A DNA stretch of 64,000 nucleotides from Marmoricola sp. OAE513 (lineage in GTDB: Bacteria; Actinomycetota; Actinomycetes; Propionibacteriales; Nocardioidaceae). The position numbers were made by a program, and so were the translations under genes. A model generated the notes under the pieces. The model had not been told where the DNA came from and made no database searches. It saw only the letters and a program-made list of their open reading frames with translations. Location: positions 2,852,001-2,916,000 of the forward strand of contig NZ_JBEPOC010000001.1 in assembly GCF_040546585.1 (NCBI RefSeq), in the 5' to 3' direction. Below are positions 27,426 to 36,124 of the stretch, in pieces. The stretch's first letter is position 1, and every line of letters starts with the position of its first letter.

Positions 27426-28282
27426 AGCCCCATCGGGTGCCAGACGGTCTTCGTCTCCAGGAACTTGGTCATCCGGTCGAGCGGGGGCGTCTCGAGCAGG
27501 TCCTCCAGGCCAGGACGGCGGACCCGCTTGAGGTTCTCGGCGGCCGACGCCTCCAGGTCGCGGGCCAGCGCGGCGTCGGTGACGCCGGTGAGGTCGAGCC
27601 CGTTGACGTCGAGGTGCGAGGCCAGCCACGGGGCGATCTCGGCGGCCGAGCCGGTGAGCACGTTGACGACGCCGCCGGGCAGGTCGCTGGTGGCCATCAC
27701 CTCGGCGAGCGTGATCGCGGTCAGCGGGTGCGGCTCGCTGGCGATCACCACGCAGGTGTTGCCCGTGGTGATCACCGGCGCGACCACGCTGACCAGCCCG
27801 AGCAGCGGGCCCGCGGGCGCGACGACGGCGATCACCCCGGACGGCTCGGGGGTCGAGTGGTTGAAGTACGGGCCGGCCACCGGGTTGGCGCCGCCGGTGA
27901 CCTGGGCGATCTTGTCGGCCCAGCCGGCGTACCAGACCAGCCGGTCGACGGCCGCGTCGACGTACGTGCGCGCCTTCGATGCCGTGATGCCCTCCGCGGC
28001 ACGCAGCTCGGCCTCGAACTGGTCGCGGCGGCTCTCGAGCACCTCGGCGATCCGGTAGATCACCTGACCGCGGTTGTACGCCGTCCTGCCGGACCAGCCG
28101 GCGAACGCGGTCCGCGCGGCCCGGACGGCGTCGCGAGCGTCCTTGCGGGACGCCTGCGCGGCGTTCGCGAGGAACTTGCCCTTCGCGTCGTTGACGACGA
28201 AGGTGCGCCCCGACTCCGAGCGCGGGAAGTCGCCGCCGATGTAGAGCTTGTAGGTCTTCTTCACGTCGAGTCGCGTGCTCAT
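27422..28282 (-). CDS. Half-length aldehyde dehydrogenase-like protein lacking the catalytic cysteine
   Basis: At 286 residues it covers only about the first half of an aldehyde dehydrogenase: the N-terminal dimer and NAD-binding region (TYKLYIGGDFPRSESGRTF, SGVIAVVAPAGPLLGLVSVV, LPGGVVNVLTG). It ends in TKTVWHPMGL before any catalytic cysteine domain. It is not a broken gene: the frame is intact and both ends are coupled, overlapping the full-length enzyme gene upstream and the DUF1772 gene downstream. A paired short ALDH-like gene next to deoC also occurs in Streptomyces, as I recall. It may be a structural partner of the full-length enzyme; catalysis alone is unlikely. Confidence 0.85.
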   Translation of the reverse strand: MSTRLDVKKTYKLYIGGDFPRSESGRTFVVNDAKGKFLANAAQASRKDARDAVRAARTAFAGWSGRTAYNRGQVIYRIAEVLESRRDQFEAELRAAEGITASKARTYVDAAVDRLVWYAGWADKIAQVTGGANPVAGPYFNHSTPEPSGVIAVVAPAGPLLGLVSVVAPVITTGNTCVVIASEPHPLTAITLAEVMATSDLPGGVVNVLTGSAAEIAPWLASHLDVNGLDLTGVTDAALARDLEASAAENLKRVRRPGLEDLLETPPLDRMTKFLETKTVWHPMGL

Positions 28283-29739
28283 CTCAGGTAGGCCTCCAGC
28301 CCGTGACGGCCACCCTCGCGGCCGTAGCCCGACTCCTTGTAGCCGCCGAACGGCGAGGCCGGGTCGAAGCGGTTGAACGTGTTGGACCAGACGACACCGG
28401 CACGCAGCTGCGACGCGGTCCAGAGGATCAGCGACCCCTTGTCGGTCCAGATGCCTGCCGACAGGCCGAACGGGGTGTTGTTCGCCTTCTCGACGGCCTC
28501 CTTCGGCGTGCGGAAGGTGATCACCGACAGGACCGGCCCGAAGATCTCCTCGCGCGCGATCCGGTGCGCCTGGCTGACGCCGGTGAAGATGGTCGGCGGG
28601 AACCAGAAGCCGGTGCTCGGCAGGTCGCACTTCGGGGACCAGCGCTCGGCGCCCTCGGCCTCGCCGATCTCCGAGAGCTCGCGGATCTTGGCCAGCTGCT
28701 CGGCGGAGTTGATCGCCCCGATGTCGGTGTTCTTGTCCAGCGGGTCACCCACGCGCAGCGTCTTCATCCGCCGCTTGAGCTTGGCCAGCACCTCCTCGGC
28801 GATCGATTCCTGGACCAGCAGCCGCGATCCCGCGCAGCAGACGTGGCCCTGGTTGAAGAAGATGCCGTTGACGATGCCCTCGACGGCCTGGTCGACAGGC
28901 GCGTCGTCGTACACGATGTTGGCGGCCTTGCCGCCGAGCTCGAGGGTTATCCGCTTGTCCGAGCCGGCCACGGCCTTCGCGATGGCCCGGCCGACGTCGG
29001 TGGAGCCGGTGAACGCGACCTTGTTGACGTCGGGGTGCGACACGATGGCCCGACCGGTCTCGCCGGCGCCGGTGACGATGTTGACGACACCGGGCGGCAG
29101 GTCGGCCTGTTGGCAGACCTCGGCGAACAGCATCGCGGTCAGCGGGGTGGTCTCGGCCGGCTTGAGCACGACGGTGTTGCCGCAGGCCAGCGCAGGGGCG
29201 ATCTTCCACGCCAGCATCAGCAGCGGGAAGTTCCACGGGATGACCTGGCCGGCGACGCCGAGCGGCTTCGGGCCTTCAGGTCCTGCGCCGTAGCCAGAGA
29301 ACTCGAGCTTGTCTGCCCAGCCGGCGTAGTAGAAGAAGTGCGCGGCCACCGTCGGGACGTCGACGTCGCGGGTCTCCTTGATCGGCTTGCCGTTGTCGAT
29401 CGACTCCAGCACGGCGAACTCGCGAGCCCGCTCCTGGATGATCCGGGCGATCCGGAACAGGTACTTGCCGCGCTCGGCGCCGGACATCCGCGACCACACC
29501 CGGGTGTAGGCGCGCCGCGCCGCCTTGACGGCCTTGTCCACGTCGGCGTCGTCAGCCTCGGCCACCTCGGCGAGCACCTCCTCGGTGCTCGGGCTGATCG
29601 TCTTGAAGGACTTTCCGTGCCCGTCGACGAACTCGCCGTCGACGAACAAGCCGTACGACGGCTTGATGTCGACGATCGCGCGCGACTCGGGGGCCGGGGC
29701 GTACTCGAAGCGTCCGGTGGTTGAGCTTGTCGAAACCAT
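28279..29739 (-). CDS. Aldehyde dehydrogenase, full length
   Basis: The 486-residue enzyme has the conserved NAD and active-site motifs: IPWNFPLLMLAWKIAPALA, FTGSTDVG, LELGGKAANIV with the general-base Glu, GHVCCAGSRL with the nucleophilic Cys, and EEIFGPVLSV. In this operon it probably oxidises acetaldehyde released by DeoC. The ATG at 29739 is inside the dispersed repeat, which encodes MVSTSSTTGR at the N-terminus; the real ancestral start may have been further in. There is no clear ribosome site, and the start lies 5 nt after the deoC stop codon, so coupling is likely. Confidence 0.92.
   Translation of the reverse strand: MVSTSSTTGRFEYAPAPESRAIVDIKPSYGLFVDGEFVDGHGKSFKTISPSTEEVLAEVAEADDADVDKAVKAARRAYTRVWSRMSGAERGKYLFRIARIIQERAREFAVLESIDNGKPIKETRDVDVPTVAAHFFYYAGWADKLEFSGYGAGPEGPKPLGVAGQVIPWNFPLLMLAWKIAPALACGNTVVLKPAETTPLTAMLFAEVCQQADLPPGVVNIVTGAGETGRAIVSHPDVNKVAFTGSTDVGRAIAKAVAGSDKRITLELGGKAANIVYDDAPVDQAVEGIVNGIFFNQGHVCCAGSRLLVQESIAEEVLAKLKRRMKTLRVGDPLDKNTDIGAINSAEQLAKIRELSEIGEAEGAERWSPKCDLPSTGFWFPPTIFTGVSQAHRIAREEIFGPVLSVITFRTPKEAVEKANNTPFGLSAGIWTDKGSLILWTASQLRAGVVWSNTFNRFDPASPFGGYKESGYGREGGRHGLEAYLR
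29715..29737 (-). repeat. Dispersed short repeat at the aldehyde dehydrogenase start
   Basis: On the minus strand, GGTTTCGACAAGCTCAACCA followed by CCG directly follows the AT of the start codon. This is the cleanest copy of the repeat family in the window. Confidence 0.65.
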
Positions 29740-29744
29740 GGCTA

Positions 29745-30719
29745 TCAGTCCAACGTCACGTAGTCGGGACCGGAGTAGGCGCCGGTCTTCATCTTCTTGC
29801 GCTGCATCAGCAGGTCGTTGAGCAGCGTCGAGGCACCGAACCGGAACCAGTCCGGGTCGAGCCAGTCGTCCCCGGCGACCTCGTTGACCATCACCAGGTA
29901 CTTGATGGCGTCCTTGCTGTGCCGGATCCCGCCCGCCGGTTTGTAACCGACCATCTGGCCGGTGGCCTCGCGGAAGTCCCGGACCGCCTCGAGCATCACC
30001 AGCGAGACCGGCAGCGTCGCGGCAGGCTGCACCTTGCCGGTGGAGGTCTTGATGAAGTGGCCGCCCGCCATCATGGCCAACCAGGACGCCCGGCGGACGT
30101 TGTCGTAGGTCTGCAGCTCGCCGGTCTCGAGGATGACCTTGAGGTGGGCGCTGCCGCAGGCCTCCTTGACCGCGACGATCTCCTCGTAGACCTCCATGTA
30201 GCGGCCGGAGAGGAACGCACCCCGGTCGATCACCATGTCGATCTCGTCCGCACCGGCCTCGACGGCGTCCGCGGTGTCCGCGAGCTTGATGTCGCGGGCG
30301 GCCCGCCCGCTGGGGAACGCCGTCGCGACCGCTGCGACCTTCACCCCGGACCCCTTCAAGGTCTTCTTCGCGGTGCCGACCATGTCCGGGTACACGCACA
30401 CCGCGGCCGTCGACGGGCAACTCGGGTCGGTCGGGTCCGGGCGCATCGCCTTGGTGGCGAGCGCGCGTACCTTGCCGGGGGTGTCGTTGCCCTCGAGCGT
30501 GGTGAGGTCGACCATCCGGATCGCGAGGTCGATCGCGAATTCCTTGGCCGAGGTCTTGATGGAGCGGGTCCCGAGGCCGGCCGCCCGCTGCTCGGCTCCG
30601 ACCTGGTCGACACCAGGGAGTCCGTGCAGGAACCGGCGGAGCGCGGCCTCCGAGGCGGTCGCCTCGCCGAGTGCTGCTCCGACCGGTGTTGAGGGCGCCG
30701 TTGCCTTCACCGTGGTCAT
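29745..30719 (-). CDS. deoC: Deoxyribose-phosphate aldolase
   Basis: The 324-residue TIM-barrel aldolase has the Schiff-base lysine motif GHFIKTSTGK, the second lysine in GYKPAGGIR, the acidic EIDMVIDRGAF strand and AVCVYPDMV near the start of the barrel. It splits deoxyribose 5-phosphate to acetaldehyde and glyceraldehyde 3-phosphate. It carries about 60 extra N-terminal residues relative to the short E. coli enzyme, as in other actinobacterial and eukaryotic-type DeoC. It heads an operon with the two aldehyde dehydrogenase genes and DUF1772. The ATG at 30719 is the first in the frame. Confidence 0.94.
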   Translation of the reverse strand: MTTVKATAPSTPVGAALGEATASEAALRRFLHGLPGVDQVGAEQRAAGLGTRSIKTSAKEFAIDLAIRMVDLTTLEGNDTPGKVRALATKAMRPDPTDPSCPSTAAVCVYPDMVGTAKKTLKGSGVKVAAVATAFPSGRAARDIKLADTADAVEAGADEIDMVIDRGAFLSGRYMEVYEEIVAVKEACGSAHLKVILETGELQTYDNVRRASWLAMMAGGHFIKTSTGKVQPAATLPVSLVMLEAVRDFREATGQMVGYKPAGGIRHSKDAIKYLVMVNEVAGDDWLDPDWFRFGASTLLNDLLMQRKKMKTGAYSGPDYVTLD

Positions 30720-30778
30720 CCCAGCAGTCTAGGAGCGAACTCAGGCCCCGGCTAATCCCTCGGCCGGGACCCCCTGTC

Positions 30779-30784
30779 TAGGCT
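30779..30784 (+). promoter_or_regulatory. Candidate -10 box for the leaderless PH-domain gene
   Basis: TAGGCT lies 6 nt before the GTG at 30791. No ribosome site is present. Confidence 0.45.
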
Positions 30785-30790
30785 GAGGCC

Positions 30791-31429
30791 GTGGCAGCGA
30801 GGATCAGGACCGGGAGCGGCGAGCAGCGGTACGGACCCACCGCGGGGACCGTGACCGGCTGGCTCGGTCTGGTCGTCTGCGTGGCCCTCGCCGCCGTGTT
30901 CGCCGTCGTCGACGTGGGTGCCGCCCGCCCGCCGTGGATCTGCGGATTCGTCGGTGGGGCGGTGGTGATCTGGGCGACCATGCTGCGCCCGGTGATCGTC
31001 GTCCGGGCCCCGGACCAGGTCGAGCTGCGCAACCCGCTGTCGTCGTGGCTGATCCCGCTCGCCTCCGTCGAGGTGGTCCAGGTGCGGGCCGTGACCCGGG
31101 TCGTCGCCTCCGGCACGCCGTACGACGCGGTGGCGGTGGGACGGCGGATCCGCAAGATGGTCCGGAACGGTCCCGAGCGGGTCAAGCTCGGTGACTTCGG
31201 CCCGAACACCGGCGTCGCGGTGCCGGTGGACCCGCCGACCGCGCGGTTCGACGTGTCCACGCCCGAGGCGCTCGCCGACCTGATGACCGAGCAGATCCTG
31301 GCCGCGGCCGAGGACGCCCGGCGTACAGGAAAGCCTGCGGGGCCGGCGGTCCGGTCCTGGGCCGTGCTCGAGATCGCGCTGCTCGGCGTCGCGGCGGTCG
31401 CGTTCGTCGTCTCGCTGTTCGTGACCTAG
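30791..31429 (+). CDS. Membrane protein with bacterial PH domain
   Basis: The 212-residue product has two N-terminal membrane segments (about 22-43 and 50-68). A PH-like beta domain follows (VIVVRAPDQVELRNPLSSW, IPLASVEVVQVRAV), then a C-terminal segment (about 190-210). This is the actinobacterial PH_6-like architecture, as in the low-molecular-weight antigen 6 family. Its function is not known. The GTG at 30791 is supported by the -10 box. It converges on the methyltransferase gene, their stop codons overlapping by 4 nt. Confidence 0.75.
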   Translation: MAARIRTGSGEQRYGPTAGTVTGWLGLVVCVALAAVFAVVDVGAARPPWICGFVGGAVVIWATMLRPVIVVRAPDQVELRNPLSSWLIPLASVEVVQVRAVTRVVASGTPYDAVAVGRRIRKMVRNGPERVKLGDFGPNTGVAVPVDPPTARFDVSTPEALADLMTEQILAAAEDARRTGKPAGPAVRSWAVLEIALLGVAAVAFVVSLFVT

Positions 31430-32058
31430 AAGGTCGCGCGACCGATCGTCAGCCAGCCGAACGGGCGGGAGAACTTGGGCCCCGGCGCGTAGCGCTCCTC
31501 GAGGTCGACGAGGGTGAACCCCGCGTCGCGCACCAGTGCCGGGATGTCGCGCACCAGGTGACAGCCGCCGGCGATCTTCCCCCAGCGCGGCTGCAGCTTG
31601 TGCTGCCGCGCTGCCACCTCGGCATCGGGGGACAGGGAGTGCTCGACGAAGTGCAGCGCGCCGCCCGGGCGGAGGACCCGTTGGAACTCGGCCAGGGCCG
31701 TCTCCAGCTCGGGGATCGTGCACATCGTGTACGCCGAGACGACCGCGTCGACGCTGGCGTCGGCGAGCACCAGCTCGGCACCGTCCAGGCCGATCCGGTC
31801 GACCGGGCGCCCGAAGGCCTCCACGCCCTTGCGTGCCCGCCTCCAGGCGAGCTCGGAGGGCTCGACGACGGACAGGTGCCGGACCGCAGCCGGGTAGTGC
31901 CGCAGGTTGGTCCCGGACCCGAAGCCGACCTCGAGGACGTCGCCGGCCAGGGGCGCGCAGATCTGCTCGCGCCAGCGGCCCGTCGCCCGGTCCGAGCAGG
32001 TCACGTCGATCACGCGGGGGAGCAGGTGCTCCTCCCAGATCTCGCCCAGCCGTCCCAT
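31426..32058 (-). CDS. Class I SAM-dependent methyltransferase
   Basis: The 210-residue protein has motif I VLEVGFGSGTNL (residues about 44-55), an acidic motif II region GAELVLADASVDAVVSA and the FVEHSLSPD segment, close to the UbiE/Methyltransf_11 type. The N-terminus EEHLLPRVIDVTCSD is typical of small phospholipid or unknown-substrate methyltransferases. The substrate is not predictable. Its ATG lies 4 nt after the stop of the sugar-phosphate mutase gene, so the two are co-transcribed. Confidence 0.83.
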   Translation of the reverse strand: MGRLGEIWEEHLLPRVIDVTCSDRATGRWREQICAPLAGDVLEVGFGSGTNLRHYPAAVRHLSVVEPSELAWRRARKGVEAFGRPVDRIGLDGAELVLADASVDAVVSAYTMCTIPELETALAEFQRVLRPGGALHFVEHSLSPDAEVAARQHKLQPRWGKIAGGCHLVRDIPALVRDAGFTLVDLEERYAPGPKFSRPFGWLTIGRATF

Positions 32059-32062
32059 CAGG

Positions 32063-33718
32063 TCACAACCCCGCCGCTGCCTGCACGTCGGCGCGGATCG
32101 CGTCGAGGCGACCGGCCGCGGCGATCCGGGCCGCGTCCACTCCCTCCGCCTCACCCTCCTCGACCGGTACGACGACCTCGAGGTAGCACTTGACCTTCGG
32201 CTCGGTGCCCGAGGGCCGCACGATCACCCGCGCGCGATCGGCCAGCACGAACCGCAGACCGTCGGTCGGGGGGAGGTCGGCCGAGCCGAGCGCGAGGTCG
32301 TCGAGTCGCTCGACCGCGAGGCCGCCGATGGTCGCGGGCGGTTCGTTGCGCAGCCGCGCCATCGTCGCCGGGATCTGCTCGAGGTCGGTGAACCGGACGC
32401 TGAGCTGGTCGGTGGCGTGCAGCCCGTGCTCGCGGGCGATGTCGTCGAGGATGTCGAGCAGCGTGCGCCCCTCGGCCTTCGCCGCGGCCGCCAGCTCGCA
32501 GACCAGCAGCAGCGCCGAGACGCCGTCCTTGTCGCGCACCTGCTCGGGGTCGACGCAGTAGCCGAGCGCCTCCTCGTACCCGAACGCCAGCCCTGGGATC
32601 CGGCCGATCCACTTGAAGCCGGTCAGCGTCTCGACGTGCTCCTGGCCGGCAGCCGTCGCCATCGCGCCGAGCAGGCTGGAGGACACGATCGACTGGGCGT
32701 ACACGCCGCGCTTGCCCTTGGTCAGCAGGTGGTGGGCGAGCAGGGCACCGACCTCGTCGCCGCGCAGCATCCGCCACCCGGATCTCGACGCGGTTCGGTC
32801 ACCGGTGGGTACGGCCACGGCACAGCGGTCGGCGTCCGGGTCGTTGGCGATCACGACGTCCGCCCCGACCTCGGCGGCGAGCTCCATCGCCAGGTCCATC
32901 GCCCCGGGTTCCTCGGGGTTCGGGAAGCTCACGGTCGGGAAGTCCGGGTCGGGCTCGGCCTGCAGCGTGACGACGTGCGGCGCGGCGAAGCCGGCGGCCT
33001 GCAGCACGTCGACGGCGGTGTGACCACCGACCCCGTGCATCGGGGTGTAGACGACGGACAGGTCGCGCGGGCCGGGACCGACCAGGCTGGTCACCCGGTG
33101 CTCGTACTGCTCGACGATCTCCTCGTCCAGGGTCACTGCAGTGGTGCCGCGCGGAATGTCCGCAAGCGCACCGACCTCAGCGATCCGGGCGGCGATCTCG
33201 GCGTCCGCCGGCGGCACGATCTGGCTGCCGTCGCCGAGGTACACCTTGTAGCCGTTGTCCTGCGGCGGGTTGTGGCTGGCGGTGACCATGACGCCGGCCA
33301 CGCAGCCGAGCGCGCGGATCGCGTACGCCAGCAGGGGCGTGGGCAGCGGCCGGGGGAGGAGCAGCGCACGCAGGCCCGCGCCGGTGACGACCTCGGCGGT
33401 GTCGCGGGCGAACACGTCGGAGTTGTGCCGGGCGTCGTACCCGATGACGACGGAGTCGTTGCTGCCCGCGCCCTGGTCCTTGAGGTAGGCGACGAGGCCG
33501 GCAGCGGCGCGCAGCACGACGACCCGGTTCATCCGGTTCGGTCCCGCGCCGAGCGCGCCGCGCAGGCCGGCGGTGCCGAACTCCAAGGTGCCCCGGAACG
33601 GGTCGGCCAGAGCATCGAGATCCTCGGCCCCGATCAGCGCCTCGAGCTCGACGCGGGTCTGCGGGTCCGGGTCCTCGGCGGCCCAGGCCCGAGCCCGGGT
33701 CAGCAGGTCGTCACTCAT
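32063..33718 (-). CDS. Phospho-sugar mutase (phosphomannomutase/phosphoglucomutase/phosphopentomutase type)
   Basis: The 551-residue alpha-D-phosphohexomutase has all four loop motifs: catalytic serine TASHNPPQDNGYKVY, metal site NDPDADR, sugar loop GYEEALGY and phosphate loop RPSGTEPKVK. It corresponds to PmmB (Rv3308) in mycobacteria, which lies beside deoD. In this setting it could act as a phosphopentomutase linking the nucleoside phosphorylases to DeoC, but specificity is not visible from motifs. The ATG at 33718 is chosen because TAGGGT lies 7 nt upstream. An upstream in-frame start would extend it by 17 residues. Confidence 0.9.
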   Translation of the reverse strand: MSDDLLTRARAWAAEDPDPQTRVELEALIGAEDLDALADPFRGTLEFGTAGLRGALGAGPNRMNRVVVLRAAAGLVAYLKDQGAGSNDSVVIGYDARHNSDVFARDTAEVVTGAGLRALLLPRPLPTPLLAYAIRALGCVAGVMVTASHNPPQDNGYKVYLGDGSQIVPPADAEIAARIAEVGALADIPRGTTAVTLDEEIVEQYEHRVTSLVGPGPRDLSVVYTPMHGVGGHTAVDVLQAAGFAAPHVVTLQAEPDPDFPTVSFPNPEEPGAMDLAMELAAEVGADVVIANDPDADRCAVAVPTGDRTASRSGWRMLRGDEVGALLAHHLLTKGKRGVYAQSIVSSSLLGAMATAAGQEHVETLTGFKWIGRIPGLAFGYEEALGYCVDPEQVRDKDGVSALLLVCELAAAAKAEGRTLLDILDDIAREHGLHATDQLSVRFTDLEQIPATMARLRNEPPATIGGLAVERLDDLALGSADLPPTDGLRFVLADRARVIVRPSGTEPKVKCYLEVVVPVEEGEAEGVDAARIAAAGRLDAIRADVQAAAGL

Positions 33719-33725
33719 ACCCGCG

Positions 33726-33731
33726 ACCCTA
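33726..33731 (-). promoter_or_regulatory. Candidate -10 box for the leaderless phospho-sugar mutase gene
   Basis: TAGGGT on the minus strand lies 7 nt before the ATG at 33718. Confidence 0.45.
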
Positions 33732-33815
33732 GCCCGCCCTCGATCGCGATAGTCCCCACCTGAGAGCACCGGTTTGCGCGGTCGGACTGGTGCACCGGCG
33801 TGGGGACTACCTGAC

Positions 33816-33821
33816 TAGCCT
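33816..33821 (+). promoter_or_regulatory. Candidate -10 box for the leaderless SRPBCC gene
   Basis: TAGCCT lies 6 nt before the GTG at 33828. Confidence 0.45.
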
Positions 33822-33827
33822 CGACCC

Positions 33828-34274
33828 GTGAGCGCTGCCGAGTACGCCTTCGACCACGTCACCGAGGTGGCAGCGGAGGTCGACCGGGTCCGCGCGGTGC
33901 TGGTCGACCTCGAGCACTACGTGGACTGGTGGCCGCAGGTCCGCGCGGTCGCAAGCCTTGGCCCCGACGACGCGCTCGTGGTCTGCCGCTCCCGGCTGCC
34001 GTACGACCTCGAGCTCATCCTGCACGCGGTCAGCCGGGAGGGCGACGTGCTCCGGGTCGACATCGACGGTCCGATCGCCGGCTACGCGCAGTGGACCCTC
34101 GCCCGGACGCACAACGGCACCCGGCTCGAGTTCGAGCAACGGGTGCGCGCTGTGGGTCGGATGTTCGTGGCGGCGTCGTACGTCGCCAGGCCGGTGCTGG
34201 CCTGGAACCACCACCAGATGATGCGCGGGGCCGAATCAGGCCTCGCCGACTACGTCAGGAGAGCGCCGCGATAG
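33828..34274 (+). CDS. SRPBCC (START-like) family protein
   Basis: The 148-residue product has the cyclase/dehydrase-type START fold start, FDHVTEVAAEVDRVRAVLVD followed by LEHYVDWWPQVR, and a long C-terminal helix (LAWNHHQMMRGAESGLADYV). Such proteins bind hydrophobic ligands; the ligand is unknown. The GTG start is supported by the TAGCCT box. The 3' end overlaps the convergent thiol peroxidase gene by 20 nt. Confidence 0.78.
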   Translation: MSAAEYAFDHVTEVAAEVDRVRAVLVDLEHYVDWWPQVRAVASLGPDDALVVCRSRLPYDLELILHAVSREGDVLRVDIDGPIAGYAQWTLARTHNGTRLEFEQRVRAVGRMFVAASYVARPVLAWNHHQMMRGAESGLADYVRRAPR

Positions 34275-34749
34275 CTGCGTCGTAGTCCGGCTCCTGGCCG
34301 ACGGCCGGGACCAGCTCGCTGTGCAGCACGGTGCCGTCGGCGTCCACGACGACGACCCCACGGCCGTACAGACCCTGGAACTTGGAGTCGGTCAGCGTGA
34401 TGCCGTAGTCCTCGCCGAAGGAGGAGCGGAAGCCGGAGGCGACCTTCACGTTGTCCAGGCCCTCCGCGGCACAGAACTGCTGCAGTGCGAACGGGAGGTC
34501 CTTCGAGACGTTGAGGACGGTGGTGCCCTCCAGGCTCGAGGCCAGCTCGTTGAACTTCCGGACGCTGGCCTGGCAGACGCCGGTGCCGATGCTCGGGAAG
34601 ATGGAGATGACCGTCTTGCCGGTCAGGTCTGCGGAGCTGAGCTCGGAGAGGTCGTCCGCCACGAGGGTGAACGAGGGAGCCTTCGAGCCCTTCGCGGGGA
34701 GGTCGCCGACAGTGTTTGCGGTGGAGTCACCGAAGCCAATGGTTGCCAT
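34255..34749 (-). CDS. tpx: Thiol peroxidase
   Basis: The 164-residue peroxiredoxin of the Tpx subfamily has the peroxidatic cysteine in PSIGTGVCQASV (Cys59) and the resolving cysteine in QQFCAAEG (Cys93). It reduces hydrogen and alkyl peroxides using thioredoxin. The start, MATIGFGDSTANTVGDLP, matches the family. TACAAA lies 6 nt before the ATG, suggesting a leaderless mRNA. Confidence 0.93.
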   Translation of the reverse strand: MATIGFGDSTANTVGDLPAKGSKAPSFTLVADDLSELSSADLTGKTVISIFPSIGTGVCQASVRKFNELASSLEGTTVLNVSKDLPFALQQFCAAEGLDNVKVASGFRSSFGEDYGITLTDSKFQGLYGRGVVVVDADGTVLHSELVPAVGQEPDYDAAIAALS

Positions 34750-34755
34750 GGCTCA

Positions 34756-34761
34756 TTTGTA
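34756..34761 (-). promoter_or_regulatory. Candidate -10 box for leaderless tpx
   Basis: TACAAA on the minus strand lies 6 nt before the ATG at 34749, in a locally AT-rich stretch. Confidence 0.45.
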
Positions 34762-34778
34762 CACCGTCACTGTGTACT

Positions 34779-35249
34779 TCACTCGACGAGGTCGTCGCCG
34801 CCTACGGAGGTCGCGTAGTTGACGGACGGCTCCTTATCGCAGTCCTTGCCGTTCGGGTAGTACCCGTCGAACTCGAACTGCTCGGTGTGCCGCAGCACGG
34901 TGCGGCCCTTCTTGGTCACGCCGATGATCGTCAAGCCGCTGGCGGTGTCGGCCTTCCAGTGCCGGCCGAACAGGCTGACGTCGACCGAGTACGTGTCCTC
35001 GACGAGGAAGACGCCCTTGCTGACGTACCCGTTCGCCTCGGTCGACTTGCTGGCGAAGTTCACTGCCTCGCACCGCTCGCCCTGGCAGAGCTCGACCCGG
35101 AAGTTCTTGCTGAGCTTCTGGATCGCCGGCGGTACCTGGATCCGGATCTGGCTGACACCACCCTTGTCCGTGCAGTCGAGGCCGTCGGCGCACGCGGTCG
35201 TCGCGGACAGGACCAGGACGACGAGTGCGGCCAAGGAACGGAACTTCAC
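34779..35249 (-). CDS. Small secreted protein or lipoprotein of unknown function
   Basis: The 156-residue product begins VKFRSLAALVVLVLSATTAC, a signal sequence that ends in a possible lipobox cysteine (Cys20, a weak match). The mature part has four more cysteines (in LDCTDKGG, ELCQGERC and GKDCDKE) that could form disulfides, and beta-rich segments. I do not recognise a family. The GTG at 35249 has a CAGGAT hexamer 6 nt upstream. It lies 17 nt after the crotonase gene, in the same direction. Confidence 0.65.
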   Translation of the reverse strand: MKFRSLAALVVLVLSATTACADGLDCTDKGGVSQIRIQVPPAIQKLSKNFRVELCQGERCEAVNFASKSTEANGYVSKGVFLVEDTYSVDVSLFGRHWKADTASGLTIIGVTKKGRTVLRHTEQFEFDGYYPNGKDCDKEPSVNYATSVGGDDLVE

Positions 35250-35266
35250 GGCACCATCCTGCCGAA

Positions 35267-36073
35267 TCAGCGGAAGAACCGCGGACCGAAGGTTGCCGGC
35301 ACCTTCTTGAACGCCGCCGTCCGCGCCGCCTTCGTGTTCGCGACGGTGAGGAGCACCAGCTGCTCGGCACGCTCGCGCGCGAACGTCGCGCGCGGCGAGG
35401 AGGTCCAGGTCTGGTTGAAGAGTCGCTTCGCCGCCGCGACCGAGTCCGGCGAGCGCTCGGCGATCTGGCGAGCCAGGTCCAGGGCGGCGACCACGGGGTC
35501 GGCAGCGAGCTCGGTGACCAGGCCGAGCTCGGCGGCCTCCTTGCCGCTGAACATCTGCCCGGTCATCGTCAGCTTCTTGGCGGTGTCGATCCCGATCAGC
35601 TCGGCGAGGCTGCGGATGCCGCTCATGTCGGGGATCAGACCCCAGCGGGCCTCGAGGACCGACCACTCCGAGTCCGGCGTGGCGATCCGGAAGTCGGCCG
35701 CTGTCGCGAGCTGGAGACCGCCGCCGAAGCAGTGGCCGTCGACGGCCGCGATGACGGGCACCGGCAGTCGGCGCCACGCCCAGCACGCTTCCTGGAAGGT
35801 GTTGGTCCCGCGCCAGGGCACCGGCACGAACGCCTTCACGATCCCGGCCGGCGTCTTCATCGCGGACGCGAAGTCCAGACCGGCGCAGAACGAGCTGCCC
35901 TCGCCGCTGATCACGACGGCGCGCAAGGTCTTGTCGCGACGCAGCTCCCGCGCGGTGGCGACGAGCTCGTCGAGGGTCGCCAAGGTCAGGGCGTTCAGCT
36001 TGTCCGCCCGGGTCAGCCGGACGTGGGCGATGCCGTCGGTGACCTCGTGCTGGACGTACTTCCGGGTGCTCAT
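35267..36073 (-). CDS. Enoyl-CoA hydratase/isomerase (crotonase) family protein
   Basis: The 268-residue protein has the crotonase oxyanion-hole segments GEGSSFCAGLDFAS and AAVDGHCFGGGLQLATAAD. The second catalytic Glu position is WSVLEARWGLIPDM. Function is probably beta-oxidation-type hydration or isomerisation; the substrate is unknown. TAACAT lies 7 nt before the ATG at 36073, and an AGGAG sits within that gap, too close to act as a normal ribosome site. Confidence 0.87.
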   Translation of the reverse strand: MSTRKYVQHEVTDGIAHVRLTRADKLNALTLATLDELVATARELRRDKTLRAVVISGEGSSFCAGLDFASAMKTPAGIVKAFVPVPWRGTNTFQEACWAWRRLPVPVIAAVDGHCFGGGLQLATAADFRIATPDSEWSVLEARWGLIPDMSGIRSLAELIGIDTAKKLTMTGQMFSGKEAAELGLVTELAADPVVAALDLARQIAERSPDSVAAAKRLFNQTWTSSPRATFARERAEQLVLLTVANTKAARTAAFKKVPATFGPRFFR

Positions 36074-36080
36074 GGCTCCT

Positions 36081-36086
36081 ATGTTA
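36081..36086 (-). promoter_or_regulatory. Candidate -10 box for the leaderless crotonase gene
   Basis: TAACAT on the minus strand lies 7 nt before the ATG at 36073. Confidence 0.45.
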
Positions 36087-36124
36087 CCCGCTGGTAGGGG
36101 TGCTGTCCCCGCCTGGACGGCCAA

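Noticed and set aside
28279-30420. A 713-residue aldehyde dehydrogenase reaching into deoC
   Set aside because: The extra N-terminal part is an arginine/glycine-rich shadow frame of deoC; the enzyme starts at 29739.
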